The notes under the pieces: model-generated
The model's database searches: none
Seen by the model: only the letters and a program-made list of their open reading frames with translations
Told to the model about the DNA's origin: nothing
Assembly: GCF_001550135.1 (NCBI RefSeq)
Contig: NZ_LRUE01000021.1
Coordinates: forward strand, 63,434-127,433
Source of the DNA: Pseudoalteromonas shioyasakiensis
GTDB taxonomy: Bacteria; Pseudomonadota; Gammaproteobacteria; Enterobacterales; Alteromonadaceae
Direction of reading: 5' to 3'
Length of the DNA: 64,000 nt
Position numbers and translations under genes: made by a program
Shown: positions 17,028-26,959 of the stretch, piece after piece
Layout of the letters: every line of letters begins with the position of its first letter
Numbering within the stretch: position 1 is the first letter of the stretch

Positions 17028-19538
17028 ATGAAAATAACAAACATTGCGCTGGCACTAAGCTTAGCGTTTGCCATGAATGGCCACGCCGCCGAAACAAAAA
17101 AAGAAGAAAAGAAGCCAAAAACACTGGCTGAAATGATCAAAGATAAAAGCGAGTTTGCCGGTGTTTTCAGCATTTACCAAGATGCGAAAACCGGCGATAA
17201 CTTAATGGTGATCGACCAATCTCAACTTGATACACCATTTGTGTACTTTGCTCACACCGTTGATGGTGTTACTGACGCAGGCCACTTCAGAGGGGCATAC
17301 CGCGAGACAAAACTAATTGAGTTTCGTAAATATTTTGACCGCATTGATATTATTAGCAAAACACCACGCTATAAATTTGATGAAAACTCAGCCTTAGCAC
17401 GCTCTGCCGATGCCAACATCAGCGAAGCTGTGCTTGCGAGTATTAAAATCGAAAAAGAAGAAGACGGTAAAATTGCTTTTAAAGTTGATAAGCTCTTTTT
17501 AAGTGAAGCACTGCATAAAGTGTCACCTTGGGCAAACCCAAAAGATAAAAATGCCAGCAAACGCTTTAAACTTGGTAAGTTAAACGACAAAAAGTCGCGT
17601 ATTGTTAAACAGCGCCCTTATCCAAATAACCTAGATGTTGTAGTGGATTACGTATTTTCTAATGCTAACCCAACAGTACGAGGTTCAAAAGCTGTAAGCG
17701 ATCCTCGTAACGTTTCAATTAAAGTACAGCATTCATTTGTCGCGCTACCGAAAAATGATTATCAAGCTCGCCAAGATGACGCGCGTATTGGTTATTTCAC
17801 TAACGAATTCGACAATATGACATCAGCGGATTGGGCACCTTATGAAGATGTCATCAAGCGCTGGGACTTACAAAAGAAAGACCCGTCAGCGGCACTGTCT
17901 GAGCCAGTTAAACCGATTACTTGGTGGATTGAAAATACCACACCATTTGAGTGGCGTGACACTATTCGTGATGCCGTACTAGCATGGAATAGCTCATTTG
18001 AAAAAGCGGGCTTTAAAAATGCCATCGAAGTAAAAGTACAACCTGATGACGCCGATTGGGATGCGGGCGATATTAACTACAATGTATTGCGTTGGACTGC
18101 ATCACCGCGCCCTCCATTTGGCGGTTATGGTCCTGCCCTTGCGAACCCATTAACCGGTGAAATCTTAGGCTCTGACATCATGTTAGAGTATGTTTTCATG
18201 AAAAACCGTTGGATGTACGACACCTTATACACTCAAGGTGCAGCCACGCTTGAAACTAGCCAAAACAGCACAGACTTACATTGCTCACTGGGCCACAGCA
18301 TTCAAGAAAACATGCTACTTGCTAAAGGCTTAGGCACAGGTGCGAGCATTGAAGACAAAGAGATTTTACGCCAAGGCTTAACTCAGCTAGTTTTACACGA
18401 AGTGGGCCATACCCTTGGTCTTAACCACAATATGAAATCATCTATTTTGTGGGATGAAAAAGAAGTTCACGATAAGAGTAAAACGCAAGGTATCGTAACG
18501 GGTTCAGTTATGGACTATGCACCAGCAAACATTGCCCCTATTGGCATGCAACAAGGTGATATTTTCCAAACAAAACCTGGCCCTTACGATGATTGGGCAA
18601 TTGAATACGGCTACAGCCAAGCATTAGCTGATAAAGCCGCTGAGCAACAACGCCTTGAAAAAATTCTCGCTCGCTCATCTGAGCATGCTTTAGCGTTTGG
18701 TAATGATGCTGATGACATGCGTGCCCCAGGCCGCCATATCGACCCACGTGTAATGATTGGTGATATGTCATCTAACCCTGCCGCATATGCTGATGATCGT
18801 ATGGAACTTATCAATAAGCTGTTTACTGAACTTAAAGACAATGCCACGGTTAATGGTGAGTCATACCAGCAGCTGGTTACCTCAGCGAACATTTTATTTA
18901 GAAGCTACAGAACACAAGCAGGCGTGGTATCTCGTCAAATTGGTGGTGTTTATGTAGAACGTAATGTGGTGGGCGATGACAAAAATGGTGCACCATTTAC
19001 GCCAGTGCCACTTGAGCGCCAGCAACATGCAATGCAAGTGTTAGCCGACAAAGTATTTTCGCCAAATGTGCTTGCTAGTATGCAGCCACTGTATAACTAC
19101 CTGCTACAGCAACGTCGTGGCTTTAATCATTATGGTAAGAACGAAGACCCTAAACCACATGGCATGATTTTAGGCATGCAAAAGCTGGTACTTGCTCAGT
19201 TGTTACACCCAGCGGTCATGCTGCGTATTTCAGACAGTGCAATGTATGGCAACGAGTATTCACTTAACCAATTTATGAATGACTTAACAGCAAGCATTTT
19301 TGTAGACAGCAAAAAAGCAAATACCCTAAGTCACAATCTACAAGTTGAATATGTGAATCAGCTAATCGCGATTGCTGGTTTAGGCAAAGCGAGCAAGCAC
19401 GATAACCTAGCCAAAGCTGCCGCGCTTTATCAGTTAAATCAAATTGCTGATTTGAGCGTGCCATGGGGTGCAGACACCGCAGCTAAAGCACATAAGCAAT
19501 ATATCGATCGCTTAATTAGTAAAGCGCTTGAAGCATAG
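17028..19538 (+). CDS. Secreted zinc metalloprotease of the DUF5117/DUF4953 type
   Basis: An 836-aa exported protein from the ATG 17028-17030 (AAGGA upstream); an in-frame TTG at 16998 is less likely. Signal peptide of about 20 residues ends near GHAAE. The long N-terminal region contains DUF5117-like beta structure. The active site HEVGHTLGLNH (His457, Glu458, His461, His467) is a metzincin-type extended zinc motif, and SVMDY about 35 residues later would form the Met-turn. A helical C-terminal region (DUF4953-like) follows. Substrate unknown. Monocistronic, ended by the terminator at 19551. Confidence 0.88.
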   Translation: MKITNIALALSLAFAMNGHAAETKKEEKKPKTLAEMIKDKSEFAGVFSIYQDAKTGDNLMVIDQSQLDTPFVYFAHTVDGVTDAGHFRGAYRETKLIEFRKYFDRIDIISKTPRYKFDENSALARSADANISEAVLASIKIEKEEDGKIAFKVDKLFLSEALHKVSPWANPKDKNASKRFKLGKLNDKKSRIVKQRPYPNNLDVVVDYVFSNANPTVRGSKAVSDPRNVSIKVQHSFVALPKNDYQARQDDARIGYFTNEFDNMTSADWAPYEDVIKRWDLQKKDPSAALSEPVKPITWWIENTTPFEWRDTIRDAVLAWNSSFEKAGFKNAIEVKVQPDDADWDAGDINYNVLRWTASPRPPFGGYGPALANPLTGEILGSDIMLEYVFMKNRWMYDTLYTQGAATLETSQNSTDLHCSLGHSIQENMLLAKGLGTGASIEDKEILRQGLTQLVLHEVGHTLGLNHNMKSSILWDEKEVHDKSKTQGIVTGSVMDYAPANIAPIGMQQGDIFQTKPGPYDDWAIEYGYSQALADKAAEQQRLEKILARSSEHALAFGNDADDMRAPGRHIDPRVMIGDMSSNPAAYADDRMELINKLFTELKDNATVNGESYQQLVTSANILFRSYRTQAGVVSRQIGGVYVERNVVGDDKNGAPFTPVPLERQQHAMQVLADKVFSPNVLASMQPLYNYLLQQRRGFNHYGKNEDPKPHGMILGMQKLVLAQLLHPAVMLRISDSAMYGNEYSLNQFMNDLTASIFVDSKKANTLSHNLQVEYVNQLIAIAGLGKASKHDNLAKAAALYQLNQIADLSVPWGADTAAKAHKQYIDRLISKALEA

Positions 19539-19550
19539 GCTTAGCAACAC

Positions 19551-19580
19551 AAAAAAGGCTGCCACTTGGCAGCCTTTTGT
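19551..19580. terminator. Bidirectional terminator
   Basis: AAAAAAGGCTGCC-ACTT-GGCAGCCTTTTGTTTTT serves the metalloprotease gene (plus) and the convergent PQ-loop gene (minus). Confidence 0.88.
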
Positions 19581-19582
19581 TT

Positions 19583-20197
19583 TTAAGCCATTGCAGGGCG
19601 CGATTTATAATACTGAATACATCCTAGTTGTGCGGCATTAGTCAGTAGAATCATTACAAAGGTCAGTATGTGAGACACACTCGGTGTCGCCATAGCAAGT
19701 TCGGCAGCGAGGCCGCAGCTTCCAGCAACAAACTGTAAACTAAAGTAGCGCGCACTTAAATTACTAATATCACCACTTTTAATGGTTTTATAAGTCTGCG
19801 GCATAACACGAATAGAGCTCATGACTAAACCTACATAAGTTAGCCAGTTAAGCACCGTTGCTGTTTCATAATGAGGGTTAAGCAACAAACCAAAAGGCAC
19901 GACCGACATGGCTAATAACCCAGCTAGCTGCATGCGTTGCTTTCGCGCAGCGTTGTAACGAACAAAGTAGTAAAGAATCACACCACTTAGCATGCCGGTA
20001 ACAACAAACGGCAAAACCATGTAAAAACGCTGAAAAAACAGGTTAAAGGTGATGAAATATAAACTTTGCGCAACACCAAAGCTCATCATTAACAGCGAAA
20101 CGCCCGACACACTGCGATTTTTACGGATCTTATTTAAAAGCGGATAAAAGCTAAACGCTAAAATAAAGCATGAAATAATCGGCAAAAAGTGCGCCAA
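19583..20197 (-). CDS. PQ-loop / SWEET-like membrane protein
   Basis: A 204-aa protein with about seven membrane helices in a 3+1+3 pattern. Two PQ-loop-like segments can be seen: one at the N-terminus (FSFYPLLNKIRKNRSVSGVS) and one at about 125-160 (VMPQTYKTIKSGDISNLSA). Such proteins include SemiSWEET/SWEET sugar porters and lysosomal-type cystine transporters; the bacterial members of this size are largely uncharacterised. No partner gene is linked. Confidence 0.75.
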   Translation of the reverse strand: MAHFLPIISCFILAFSFYPLLNKIRKNRSVSGVSLLMMSFGVAQSLYFITFNLFFQRFYMVLPFVVTGMLSGVILYYFVRYNAARKQRMQLAGLLAMSVVPFGLLLNPHYETATVLNWLTYVGLVMSSIRVMPQTYKTIKSGDISNLSARYFSLQFVAGSCGLAAELAMATPSVSHILTFVMILLTNAAQLGCIQYYKSRPAMA

Positions 20198-20468
20198 AAC
20201 AGACCTCTCTCGTTACAATTTAGTTAATAAGTTAGCAGTTTATAAATCACCCATAAAATTACAGTAAACACCTGTTTTTAAAGCGATTTAAAAGAGCGCG
20301 GCATTGTAATGAGAGCGTTTTAGAATGCAATAAAGAATAAAAAATAAACAACAGTCTATTGGCAAGATATCCGTACAAGCTGTTTACAGCTGATGACACT
20401 AACGACTAACTTGAATAATTAATGTGATCTGGGTACATTGATTAAATAGTGCTCAGGAGGGTTAAGCC

Positions 20469-21608
20469 ATGAAGTCAATTTTATATGCGCTTGTTTTAAG
20501 TACTTTTTTAGTTGGATGCAAGAGTACAAAACAACAACCAACGCCACCACCGAGTGTGGCCAGCTTACTCAATGCAGCACACTTTAAACACGTTGAACTT
20601 AGCGACCCAGAGCTCTTTACGCTCCCTGCAGATGAGAAGAAACGTTTTCTTGATTATTTTACCAAGCGTCAGGGTAGTGATTTAAGAGATGACCAAATCC
20701 TATATCGCTATTTAGAGAATAAGCTCACCAATTTTAATTACTTTAGCGCCACACTTAATGCCCAGCAGACTCTTCAAGGTCATCAAGGTAACTGTATTAG
20801 CTTAGCAATTTTAACCCATGCTTATGCTCAACTAGCAGGACTTCAAACAAGCTTTCAAGCGGTCTCCAGTGAGCCTGTTTATAGCAAACAAAATAACATC
20901 GTGTATGTATCGGGCCATTTTCGCACCAAAGTCTACGCCCCTTTAAATGATGACGATAATTACTTGGTGCCGCCAGGCACAGTAATCGATTACTTTCCTG
21001 CTCGTGGTAGTTTTTACTCTGGCCGCGCTGAATTAAAAGACTTAATTAGCCGTTATTACAGTAATTTAGCTGCAAAAGCACTGGCCTTGAAACAATTCGA
21101 CTTAAGCTATAGTTATATATTAAAAGCCAATGAATACACCCCAAATGCAGCAGCACTTTATAATCTAGCTGCCGTTTTACATCGCCAAGCGGGTGATTTA
21201 GCTGGAGCAAAACATATTTATCAAACAGCAATGCAGCATGGCTTTAGCGATACAAATTTACTACATAATTACGCAGTGCTGGCCGAGCAACTGAATGATC
21301 AGGTTTTGGCAGAGCAGCTCAATTCTCAGTTGGCGATGCTAGAGCAGGATCCATTCGAGTTACTGGCAACGGCAATTAACGCCCGTAACAATGGCAAGCT
21401 TCTCAAGGCAAAGCAACAACTCGAAGATGCTATTGCATTAGCCCCTTATTTATCTGAACCCTATATAGAATTAGCGATTATTAGTTTTCAACAAGGTAAT
21501 GAACAAAGCAGTAAGGAATGGCTAGAAAAAGCCATTGAGATAGAAAATAAAGACGAAAAACTGGCGCTATATCACGCCAAGCTTTTCGCCTTAAAAGACC
21601 AACACTAG
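20469..21608 (+). CDS. TPR lipoprotein with transglutaminase-like segment
   Basis: A 379-aa lipoprotein: a strong ribosome site AGGAGG, a signal peptide and the lipobox LVGC with Cys17. Residues about 85-190 look like a transglutaminase-fold domain, with Cys109 in QGNCISLAIL as the position of the usual nucleophile; the later His/Asp are less clear. The C-terminal half (about 190-375) is helical with TPR repeats (ALYNLAAVLHRQAGDLAGAKHIY; EPYIELAIISFQQGNEQSSKEWLEKA). Role unknown, probably a periplasmic scaffold. Its stop lies two bases from the stop of the convergent protease gene. Confidence 0.78.
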   Translation: MKSILYALVLSTFLVGCKSTKQQPTPPPSVASLLNAAHFKHVELSDPELFTLPADEKKRFLDYFTKRQGSDLRDDQILYRYLENKLTNFNYFSATLNAQQTLQGHQGNCISLAILTHAYAQLAGLQTSFQAVSSEPVYSKQNNIVYVSGHFRTKVYAPLNDDDNYLVPPGTVIDYFPARGSFYSGRAELKDLISRYYSNLAAKALALKQFDLSYSYILKANEYTPNAAALYNLAAVLHRQAGDLAGAKHIYQTAMQHGFSDTNLLHNYAVLAEQLNDQVLAEQLNSQLAMLEQDPFELLATAINARNNGKLLKAKQQLEDAIALAPYLSEPYIELAIISFQQGNEQSSKEWLEKAIEIENKDEKLALYHAKLFALKDQH

Positions 21609-21609
21609 G

Positions 21610-24435
21610 CTATAACGAGTAATAGAAGCTTAGCCAAGCCCGTAAATCATTTTCAAAGTCGTCGCCTTCTACCCGGGCGACGCCAAAATCAAGGTTTACA
21701 TCGTTCAAACCTGCGGGCCCCATACCAAAGCTAAAGTCTCCCCGCCATTTTAGCCCGTAACTTTGTGCATAAACTCGGTTATCGACCTGATGCTGTTGGT
21801 AATAAAGCCAAGGTAATGAATCTTTGTAACTAATGCCCCCGCCATAACCTTTATAGCGGTTACCTGATTGACTAATAAACGGCAACTCAGGGGCAACAAC
21901 AAAGCCGCTTTGCGTGTCATTATTAATTAAGTTTGACTCATAACCGCCAAGTGCAAGAATACTGTCATCGCGATATTGCTGTGCAAAATTAACATAAACA
22001 GGAATATCAAAAGCATAACCGCTCAATACGGTGGCAAAGTTATAGCCCTGCCAATTATTCGAGTTAGCATCACCGGATAACCACTGAGCACTCACAGACT
22101 GAGCAAAACCGTATCGCTGTCTATCATGTTGCCATTTTTGTTTAAGTCCAAGGGTTAACCATTGATCATCCCCCTTACTAAAATCACTGTAGTTATAGCT
22201 CAAACTCGGTGTAATACTAAGCTGCTGAAACTGCAACGGGTAGCTCATGGCTAAATGCGCCCCAGTGTTACTTATCTTAACCGGTATTTGTGAATGGTAC
22301 TGTTTTGCTGATTCAAGGTCGTAATCAAATAACATCGCTTTAAATTTTAAATCAAACGCTGAGTACCTAGCGGCCGCGAACACCCCTTCCAATGCTTTGT
22401 CATGTAAATCAACACTGTAGCCTGCTTGTAAATCGAGCTGCTTTAAAAAGTCGTTACTTTTGACCCCAAGGGTAAGCAGCGAAGATGATGCCGAGTAATA
22501 CTGAGATGCCAATGAAAAGGTGGGTTTTTGCTGCCAAATATCATAATCGGCTGGCTCAGTTGGGCTTTGCGGGTAGATTTTAGCCTCAGGTAATACTTCG
22601 CTCGTTACTTGCCCTCGTGGTGGCGCTGCACTTTTAGCAAATTCAACAACCTCTACCCCTTGTGGTTGCTCAGCAAAATGCTTGATATTCGGCCCTTCAG
22701 CAGTGATCGATAAATACAAAAGTTCACCGTTATTCATTGCCATTGGGTGTGCAATAGCTTCTTGGCCTTGCGTTAATTGTCGTAGTGAATTGCTTTGTAG
22801 ATCATAATGATATAAATCGAGAGCTTTATTTTTACCAGCGACAAAATAAAGCCCTGTGCCATCGGCTTGCCAATTAGGTTGTGACACATACTGATAACCA
22901 TCAGGCATAGGCACTGCTATTGATTGCTGAGAGTTTACATCTTGTATATACAACTGCCAATTAGCATTCAATTTCGCTTTTAAATAGGCAAGTTGTGTTT
23001 TATTAGGGCTTAGTAATGGATAGTCATAAACCGTTTCTAGGCTTTTCTCAAATAAAGGCGTAGCGACACCCGTATTGAGGTCAAGGCGCACTAGCTCCGA
23101 GAAACCATGCTTCGTTTGCTCAGCATAAACCGTTTGCCCGTTATCACTGATACTAAAGCGGCGCAGCCCTGCATGATGGCTTAATGCAGTTACTTTACCT
23201 GTATCAATATCATAGCGATATAGATCAGAAATACCTTGAATTGAGCCTTTAGCAACGGTTGTTGTGGCGGTGAAAAACAATGTATTTTCGTCTAACCACT
23301 GCGGGTTTTTTATACCCTGCCTATTAATTTGGTGAAGCACATGTTTTTGCTTTCGTTTAAAAACACTGGGGGCTTTATCTGCAATATCAGCAGGGTCATC
23401 ATCGAGTAACGCTTGTTGCTGCTTCGCAAAATCATCAGCAGCCTGTTGATTGTCATCAGTGCTATAAATGACTAAACGGGTTTCGTCATCTTTGTTGCGC
23501 TCGACAATGGCAAGCTTACTGTTATTTAAACTTAAAACAGGGTTCGAAGCGTATAGATCAAGCTCCAACCAAAGCTTACTTGTAAGTGCTTGCTCACTTA
23601 CCTCTTTAGCCATTGCTTTATAAGTATATTCTGCAATAAAACGGCGGTAGAGGCGTTCAGGTGAATCGCCAAATACTCCGCTAAAGGCCTCATTAAAATC
23701 ACGCGCTTTAACCGCTTGCATGCGCGTCCAAACTGCATCAAGAGTTTGCGCTGAATAGTTCTCTTCAAGCCAAGCAAGAAAACGAGAACCCATTAAATAC
23801 GCCATTGAGCCAGCTAAATAACCCCCTTCGGTACTACTTAATTGGCTATATCGTGGCAGTGCGCCTTGCTGTGCAAATTCAACCAGTATTGCCTCTGAAA
23901 GGTTATCGTATAAACGACCCCGCCCTGTCATTTTCGACTCAAGCAGCGTTGCATAACCTTCAGCAGCCCAGCGCGGCATTTCGCCTTCAACTAAGTCGTA
24001 AATATCCCAACTATTACGAATAGCTTGGCGCACGTCACTTCGAGTAGGCTGAGCAAGGTGCACCAAATGAATATATTCGTGCAAAATTAATAACTGCTGC
24101 CAACCATCGGTGTTAGAAATCACCGTGTCGGATTGTGGAGGCGTAGTAAACAAAGCCATTAAAGGCTTGTTAGTCACCGGCAAAGCAAAGCCATTGGAGG
24201 CGTTAAATGGGTCAAAAGCCAGAACATCGACCACTTCATCAAGAGCACGATTTTGCTGTTTTAGTACCTTATCGCGAACAATTTCAAGCTCTGTTGCCGC
24301 TGAACGGGCCCATTGCTGATTCTCAGTACTAAAATGCACATTAAAGTGCTCGGTATGAATAGTTTGCCAAGTCTCTTGGCTTGAAGCGTGGCTAGCAGCA
24401 AGTAGTGCCACAGTTAACAGAGCTTTTTTCATCAC
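21610..24435 (-). CDS. Outer-membrane zinc peptidase fused to TolB-like propeller and beta-barrel
   Basis: A 941-aa exported protein (signal peptide about 1-19). The N-terminal domain (about 20-270) has the zinc motif HEYIH (His119, Glu120, His123) in a peptidase MA-like setting. The middle (about 280-640) has repeated WD/TolB-like blades (e.g. RFSISDNGQTVYAE; DYPLLSPNKTQLAYLK). The C-terminal third alternates aromatic beta strands and ends in ...WLSFYYSL, like an outer-membrane barrel. The implied product is a surface-anchored protease, function inferred from architecture only. Two adjacent Met codons start it. Confidence 0.78.
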   Translation of the reverse strand: MMKKALLTVALLAASHASSQETWQTIHTEHFNVHFSTENQQWARSAATELEIVRDKVLKQQNRALDEVVDVLAFDPFNASNGFALPVTNKPLMALFTTPPQSDTVISNTDGWQQLLILHEYIHLVHLAQPTRSDVRQAIRNSWDIYDLVEGEMPRWAAEGYATLLESKMTGRGRLYDNLSEAILVEFAQQGALPRYSQLSSTEGGYLAGSMAYLMGSRFLAWLEENYSAQTLDAVWTRMQAVKARDFNEAFSGVFGDSPERLYRRFIAEYTYKAMAKEVSEQALTSKLWLELDLYASNPVLSLNNSKLAIVERNKDDETRLVIYSTDDNQQAADDFAKQQQALLDDDPADIADKAPSVFKRKQKHVLHQINRQGIKNPQWLDENTLFFTATTTVAKGSIQGISDLYRYDIDTGKVTALSHHAGLRRFSISDNGQTVYAEQTKHGFSELVRLDLNTGVATPLFEKSLETVYDYPLLSPNKTQLAYLKAKLNANWQLYIQDVNSQQSIAVPMPDGYQYVSQPNWQADGTGLYFVAGKNKALDLYHYDLQSNSLRQLTQGQEAIAHPMAMNNGELLYLSITAEGPNIKHFAEQPQGVEVVEFAKSAAPPRGQVTSEVLPEAKIYPQSPTEPADYDIWQQKPTFSLASQYYSASSSLLTLGVKSNDFLKQLDLQAGYSVDLHDKALEGVFAAARYSAFDLKFKAMLFDYDLESAKQYHSQIPVKISNTGAHLAMSYPLQFQQLSITPSLSYNYSDFSKGDDQWLTLGLKQKWQHDRQRYGFAQSVSAQWLSGDANSNNWQGYNFATVLSGYAFDIPVYVNFAQQYRDDSILALGGYESNLINNDTQSGFVVAPELPFISQSGNRYKGYGGGISYKDSLPWLYYQQHQVDNRVYAQSYGLKWRGDFSFGMGPAGLNDVNLDFGVARVEGDDFENDLRAWLSFYYSL

Positions 24436-24517
24436 AATCCTTGATTAGCAAGTTGCTTAATTTAAGGGCTAGTATGCGATGCTTTTTTAAAAGGCTGAAG
24501 TTAAAAAGTGTAAGAAA

Positions 24518-24760
24518 TTACTCGATTTTTAGCGGGCGAACCAAGCCTAGTAATTGATAAATAATAAAAATAGTCACGGCAAACATCAGGCTACTTCTTA
24601 ATGCACCGAGCCCTGCGATGACTAAAGCTGCGGTTACGAGTAAAGCAATTGCTGTAACGGCAACACTCACACATAAGCCCTTACACTCCTGCTGCGAACG
24701 TGCATAACAAAGTAAGGCTACAACACCTGAAATAGCTAAAATAGGTAGTAAATAAATCAT
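24518..24760 (-). CDS. Small three-helix membrane protein, possibly Fur-regulated
   Basis: An 80-aa protein that is almost entirely hydrophobic: helices at about 2-20, 29-50 and 54-72, with three Cys (18, 26, 30) near the first loop. Not recognised. A promoter (TTGACT, 16 bp, TATACT) and a Fur-like box lie directly upstream at 24790-24838, so it may be iron-regulated. The ribosome site is weak. Confidence 0.6.
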   Translation of the reverse strand: MIYLLPILAISGVVALLCYARSQQECKGLCVSVAVTAIALLVTAALVIAGLGALRSSLMFAVTIFIIYQLLGLVRPLKIE

Positions 24761-24789
24761 TGCGCACCCGTGATTATTGACGTTGCGCT

Positions 24790-24838
24790 AGTATACCTCG
24801 ATATTAAAACGAGTCAATGATATTGAGAACTATTTTCA
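24790..24838 (-). promoter_or_regulatory. Promoter with Fur-like box upstream of a small membrane protein
   Basis: On the minus strand TTGACT (24812-24817), a 16-bp spacer and TATACT (24790-24795). The box TGAAAAT-A-GTTCTCA (24824-24838) matches the 7-1-7 Fur model TGATAAT-n-ATTATCA at 11 of 14 positions and ends 6 bp before the -35. Confidence 0.5.
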
Positions 24839-24839
24839 T

Positions 24840-26372
24840 TTAAAGCCAATTCCGCTCAACGCCTTCTATTTCATATAGGCCGAAATCAGCAAACTGCTCA
24901 GCCAGCTCCGCTTTTAAGTAAGGCATTGATACAGAACCAGAAGCCAGTTGTATATACAAGCTTTTAAGCTGTGATCGGCGCATTAAATAAGTGCTTATTG
25001 TGGTGACGCTTTGCGCTTTATAGATTTCAAAAACACGATACTGCACACCCAGCATACCGGTTTTAAATACGGCAAAAAAACGACCGTCATGTTGATACAT
25101 AGCCAAACCCGTTTTTTGATAATTCAAAAACACACCGATCATCAAAACTAAGCCTACGACACTGCTCCACAGCATCGTAACAGCATCAAATAAGGCGTTG
25201 AAAATTAAAGCAGAAAATACCGTTGGCAGGATCACATAGAAAAACGTATTTTTATAAAGTAAAGCTCGCTCAGGCTTAATAAAGTTAAGCTCTGTTAAAT
25301 CAACAAACCATGGAAATAACCAGCCACACACGGCTTGCACTTGCTCTTTAGTGATTACTGGCATCACTAACGTTTGTTTATTTTTATGTGCCGCAACCCC
25401 AGCTGCCATACCACCACTACTCACTTGTGGGCAAATTAAGGTATAGCGATTAAGGAGCCTAGCAATAATATTTTGTTTGATTTGCACACTTTGAATTTTC
25501 GACACGCTGATCGAGAGTTGCTGGCGCTCAAATAAACCTGCCACACGCTTAAACTTATCGTCCTGAAAATACAGCTGAAAGTTAAAAAAGCGCACTAAGG
25601 CCATGACAACAGAAAGTAATATGGCACATAAAACAATAACAACAACCATAATTAACACAGCGATTGCAGCAGCACTACCAACAAAAGCAGCTTGCTCATT
25701 CAGTATGGCCTCTAGGCGGTTTATGATGGTTTTTTCGAGGTACTCAAAAATCACATTCATAAATGGAGCAAGTGCGGCCAATGCCAATATTGCCATGTTC
25801 GACATCAAACCAAACTTAGCAATTTCAGCATTGCTGATCGTTAAGGTTTTCGGTTTATCTGTTGCTTCGCTATGCTCAACAGGTAGCTGCTCTTGCTGTT
25901 GTAACTGAGCCTTAAATTCCATAACTTGTTCACGAACTTGCTCAGCATAGCCAAGCTTTACTCCCGGGATCACAGCTTCTTGAGCACTACTACCGGCAGC
26001 ATCGAAAATACAATTAACCAAATTAACCGGCTGAAAATAAAAAGGCTCGGCAATGTTTACGTTCTGTACTCGAGCAAATTTTAGGGTTAGCCGCTCTTTT
26101 TTGAATACCCCTTTATTGAGCAGTATTTCGTGACCATCCGTTATGCGGTATTTAAAATTACGATAATAAGCAAAGGCATACAGCACTAAAACTAAAGAGG
26201 CTACGGCAACAGCTATTTGCCCCCAAAACAGCTTTTGCTCAACTTGCGTAACAAATAACACCAAAATTGGCAGTAAATTAAGTAGCCCATCTTTTATGAA
26301 GCGCAGTGCAAAGTGAACAATAAAATACAGTAGCGCCCATGGCGACACGCGTTGCCATTGTTGATCACTCAT
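24840..26372 (-). CDS. Membrane PH-domain protein, YdbT-like
   Basis: About 510 aa from the ATG 26370-26372, which overlaps the end of the upstream gene by 8 bases; an ATG at 26384 is an alternative. Three bacterial PH (bPH2/DUF304) domains can be placed after pairs of membrane helices: about 55-160 (YRITDGHEILLNKGVFKKERLTLKFARVQNV), 270-365 (VAGLFERQQLSISVSKIQSVQI) and 420-505. YdbS/YdbT pairs are widespread with a poorly defined role; Bacillus members affect resistance to antimicrobial compounds. Translationally coupled to the YdbS-like gene. Confidence 0.82.
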   Translation of the reverse strand: MSDQQWQRVSPWALLYFIVHFALRFIKDGLLNLLPILVLFVTQVEQKLFWGQIAVAVASLVLVLYAFAYYRNFKYRITDGHEILLNKGVFKKERLTLKFARVQNVNIAEPFYFQPVNLVNCIFDAAGSSAQEAVIPGVKLGYAEQVREQVMEFKAQLQQQEQLPVEHSEATDKPKTLTISNAEIAKFGLMSNMAILALAALAPFMNVIFEYLEKTIINRLEAILNEQAAFVGSAAAIAVLIMVVVIVLCAILLSVVMALVRFFNFQLYFQDDKFKRVAGLFERQQLSISVSKIQSVQIKQNIIARLLNRYTLICPQVSSGGMAAGVAAHKNKQTLVMPVITKEQVQAVCGWLFPWFVDLTELNFIKPERALLYKNTFFYVILPTVFSALIFNALFDAVTMLWSSVVGLVLMIGVFLNYQKTGLAMYQHDGRFFAVFKTGMLGVQYRVFEIYKAQSVTTISTYLMRRSQLKSLYIQLASGSVSMPYLKAELAEQFADFGLYEIEGVERNWL

Positions 26373-26898
26373 CGGCAAGCTCATTTTCTTGAGTTGCTGC
26401 ATTATCACCATAACTTTGCACGAACTGGCGAACATCATTGCATTGCTCGTCCGTTAACCCGCTGATATGTAAATCAGCACTCATACCACCCGCACTGTAA
26501 AGCCTGAGTGTTGCGAGTCCTAACTTTCGCTCAATTGGGCCGCGATGAATTTCGGTGTGTTGCACGCGAGAAATAGGCAATAAAGTGATTTGTTGCCAAA
26601 TTAAACCTCGCTTAAAGGCAATATCATGCTCTCTTACTGCCACCCCTTTAGCGCGAACGCTGTAAAGGTTGTAAACCATCGACAGTATTACCAACAATGG
26701 CAAAACCAAAAGCCAAGGTGTAGCAATGGCTTCGCTAATGGCTGGATTAAAGTGCCGTACTGCAATGATCACGGCCATTAAAGGCACGTAAAATAACAAC
26801 CAATTTAGTTGTACATGCCATATCGCATTATCTGCAAGTGGTTGGAATTGAATCGTTTGATGCTTTGGAAGGGTTTCTATTTGTTGATTACTAAACAC
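26365..26898 (-). CDS. Membrane PH-domain protein, YdbS-like
   Basis: A 177-aa protein with two membrane helices (about 30-48 and 58-78) and one bPH2 domain (about 80-160: VRAKGVAVREHDIAFKRGLIWQQITLLPISRVQHTEIHRGPIERKLGLATLRLYSAGG shape, key run ISRVQHTEI). It starts at a GTG (26896-26898) placed 7 bases after AAGGA; no ATG is available. First gene of a coupled pair with the YdbT-like gene. Confidence 0.82.
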   Translation of the reverse strand: MFSNQQIETLPKHQTIQFQPLADNAIWHVQLNWLLFYVPLMAVIIAVRHFNPAISEAIATPWLLVLPLLVILSMVYNLYSVRAKGVAVREHDIAFKRGLIWQQITLLPISRVQHTEIHRGPIERKLGLATLRLYSAGGMSADLHISGLTDEQCNDVRQFVQSYGDNAATQENELADE

Positions 26899-26959
26899 GG
26901 TAATTCCTTGTAAAGGCCAGCTGTGCCGGCCTTACGTGCTAACACTGAGTCGTTATAAA

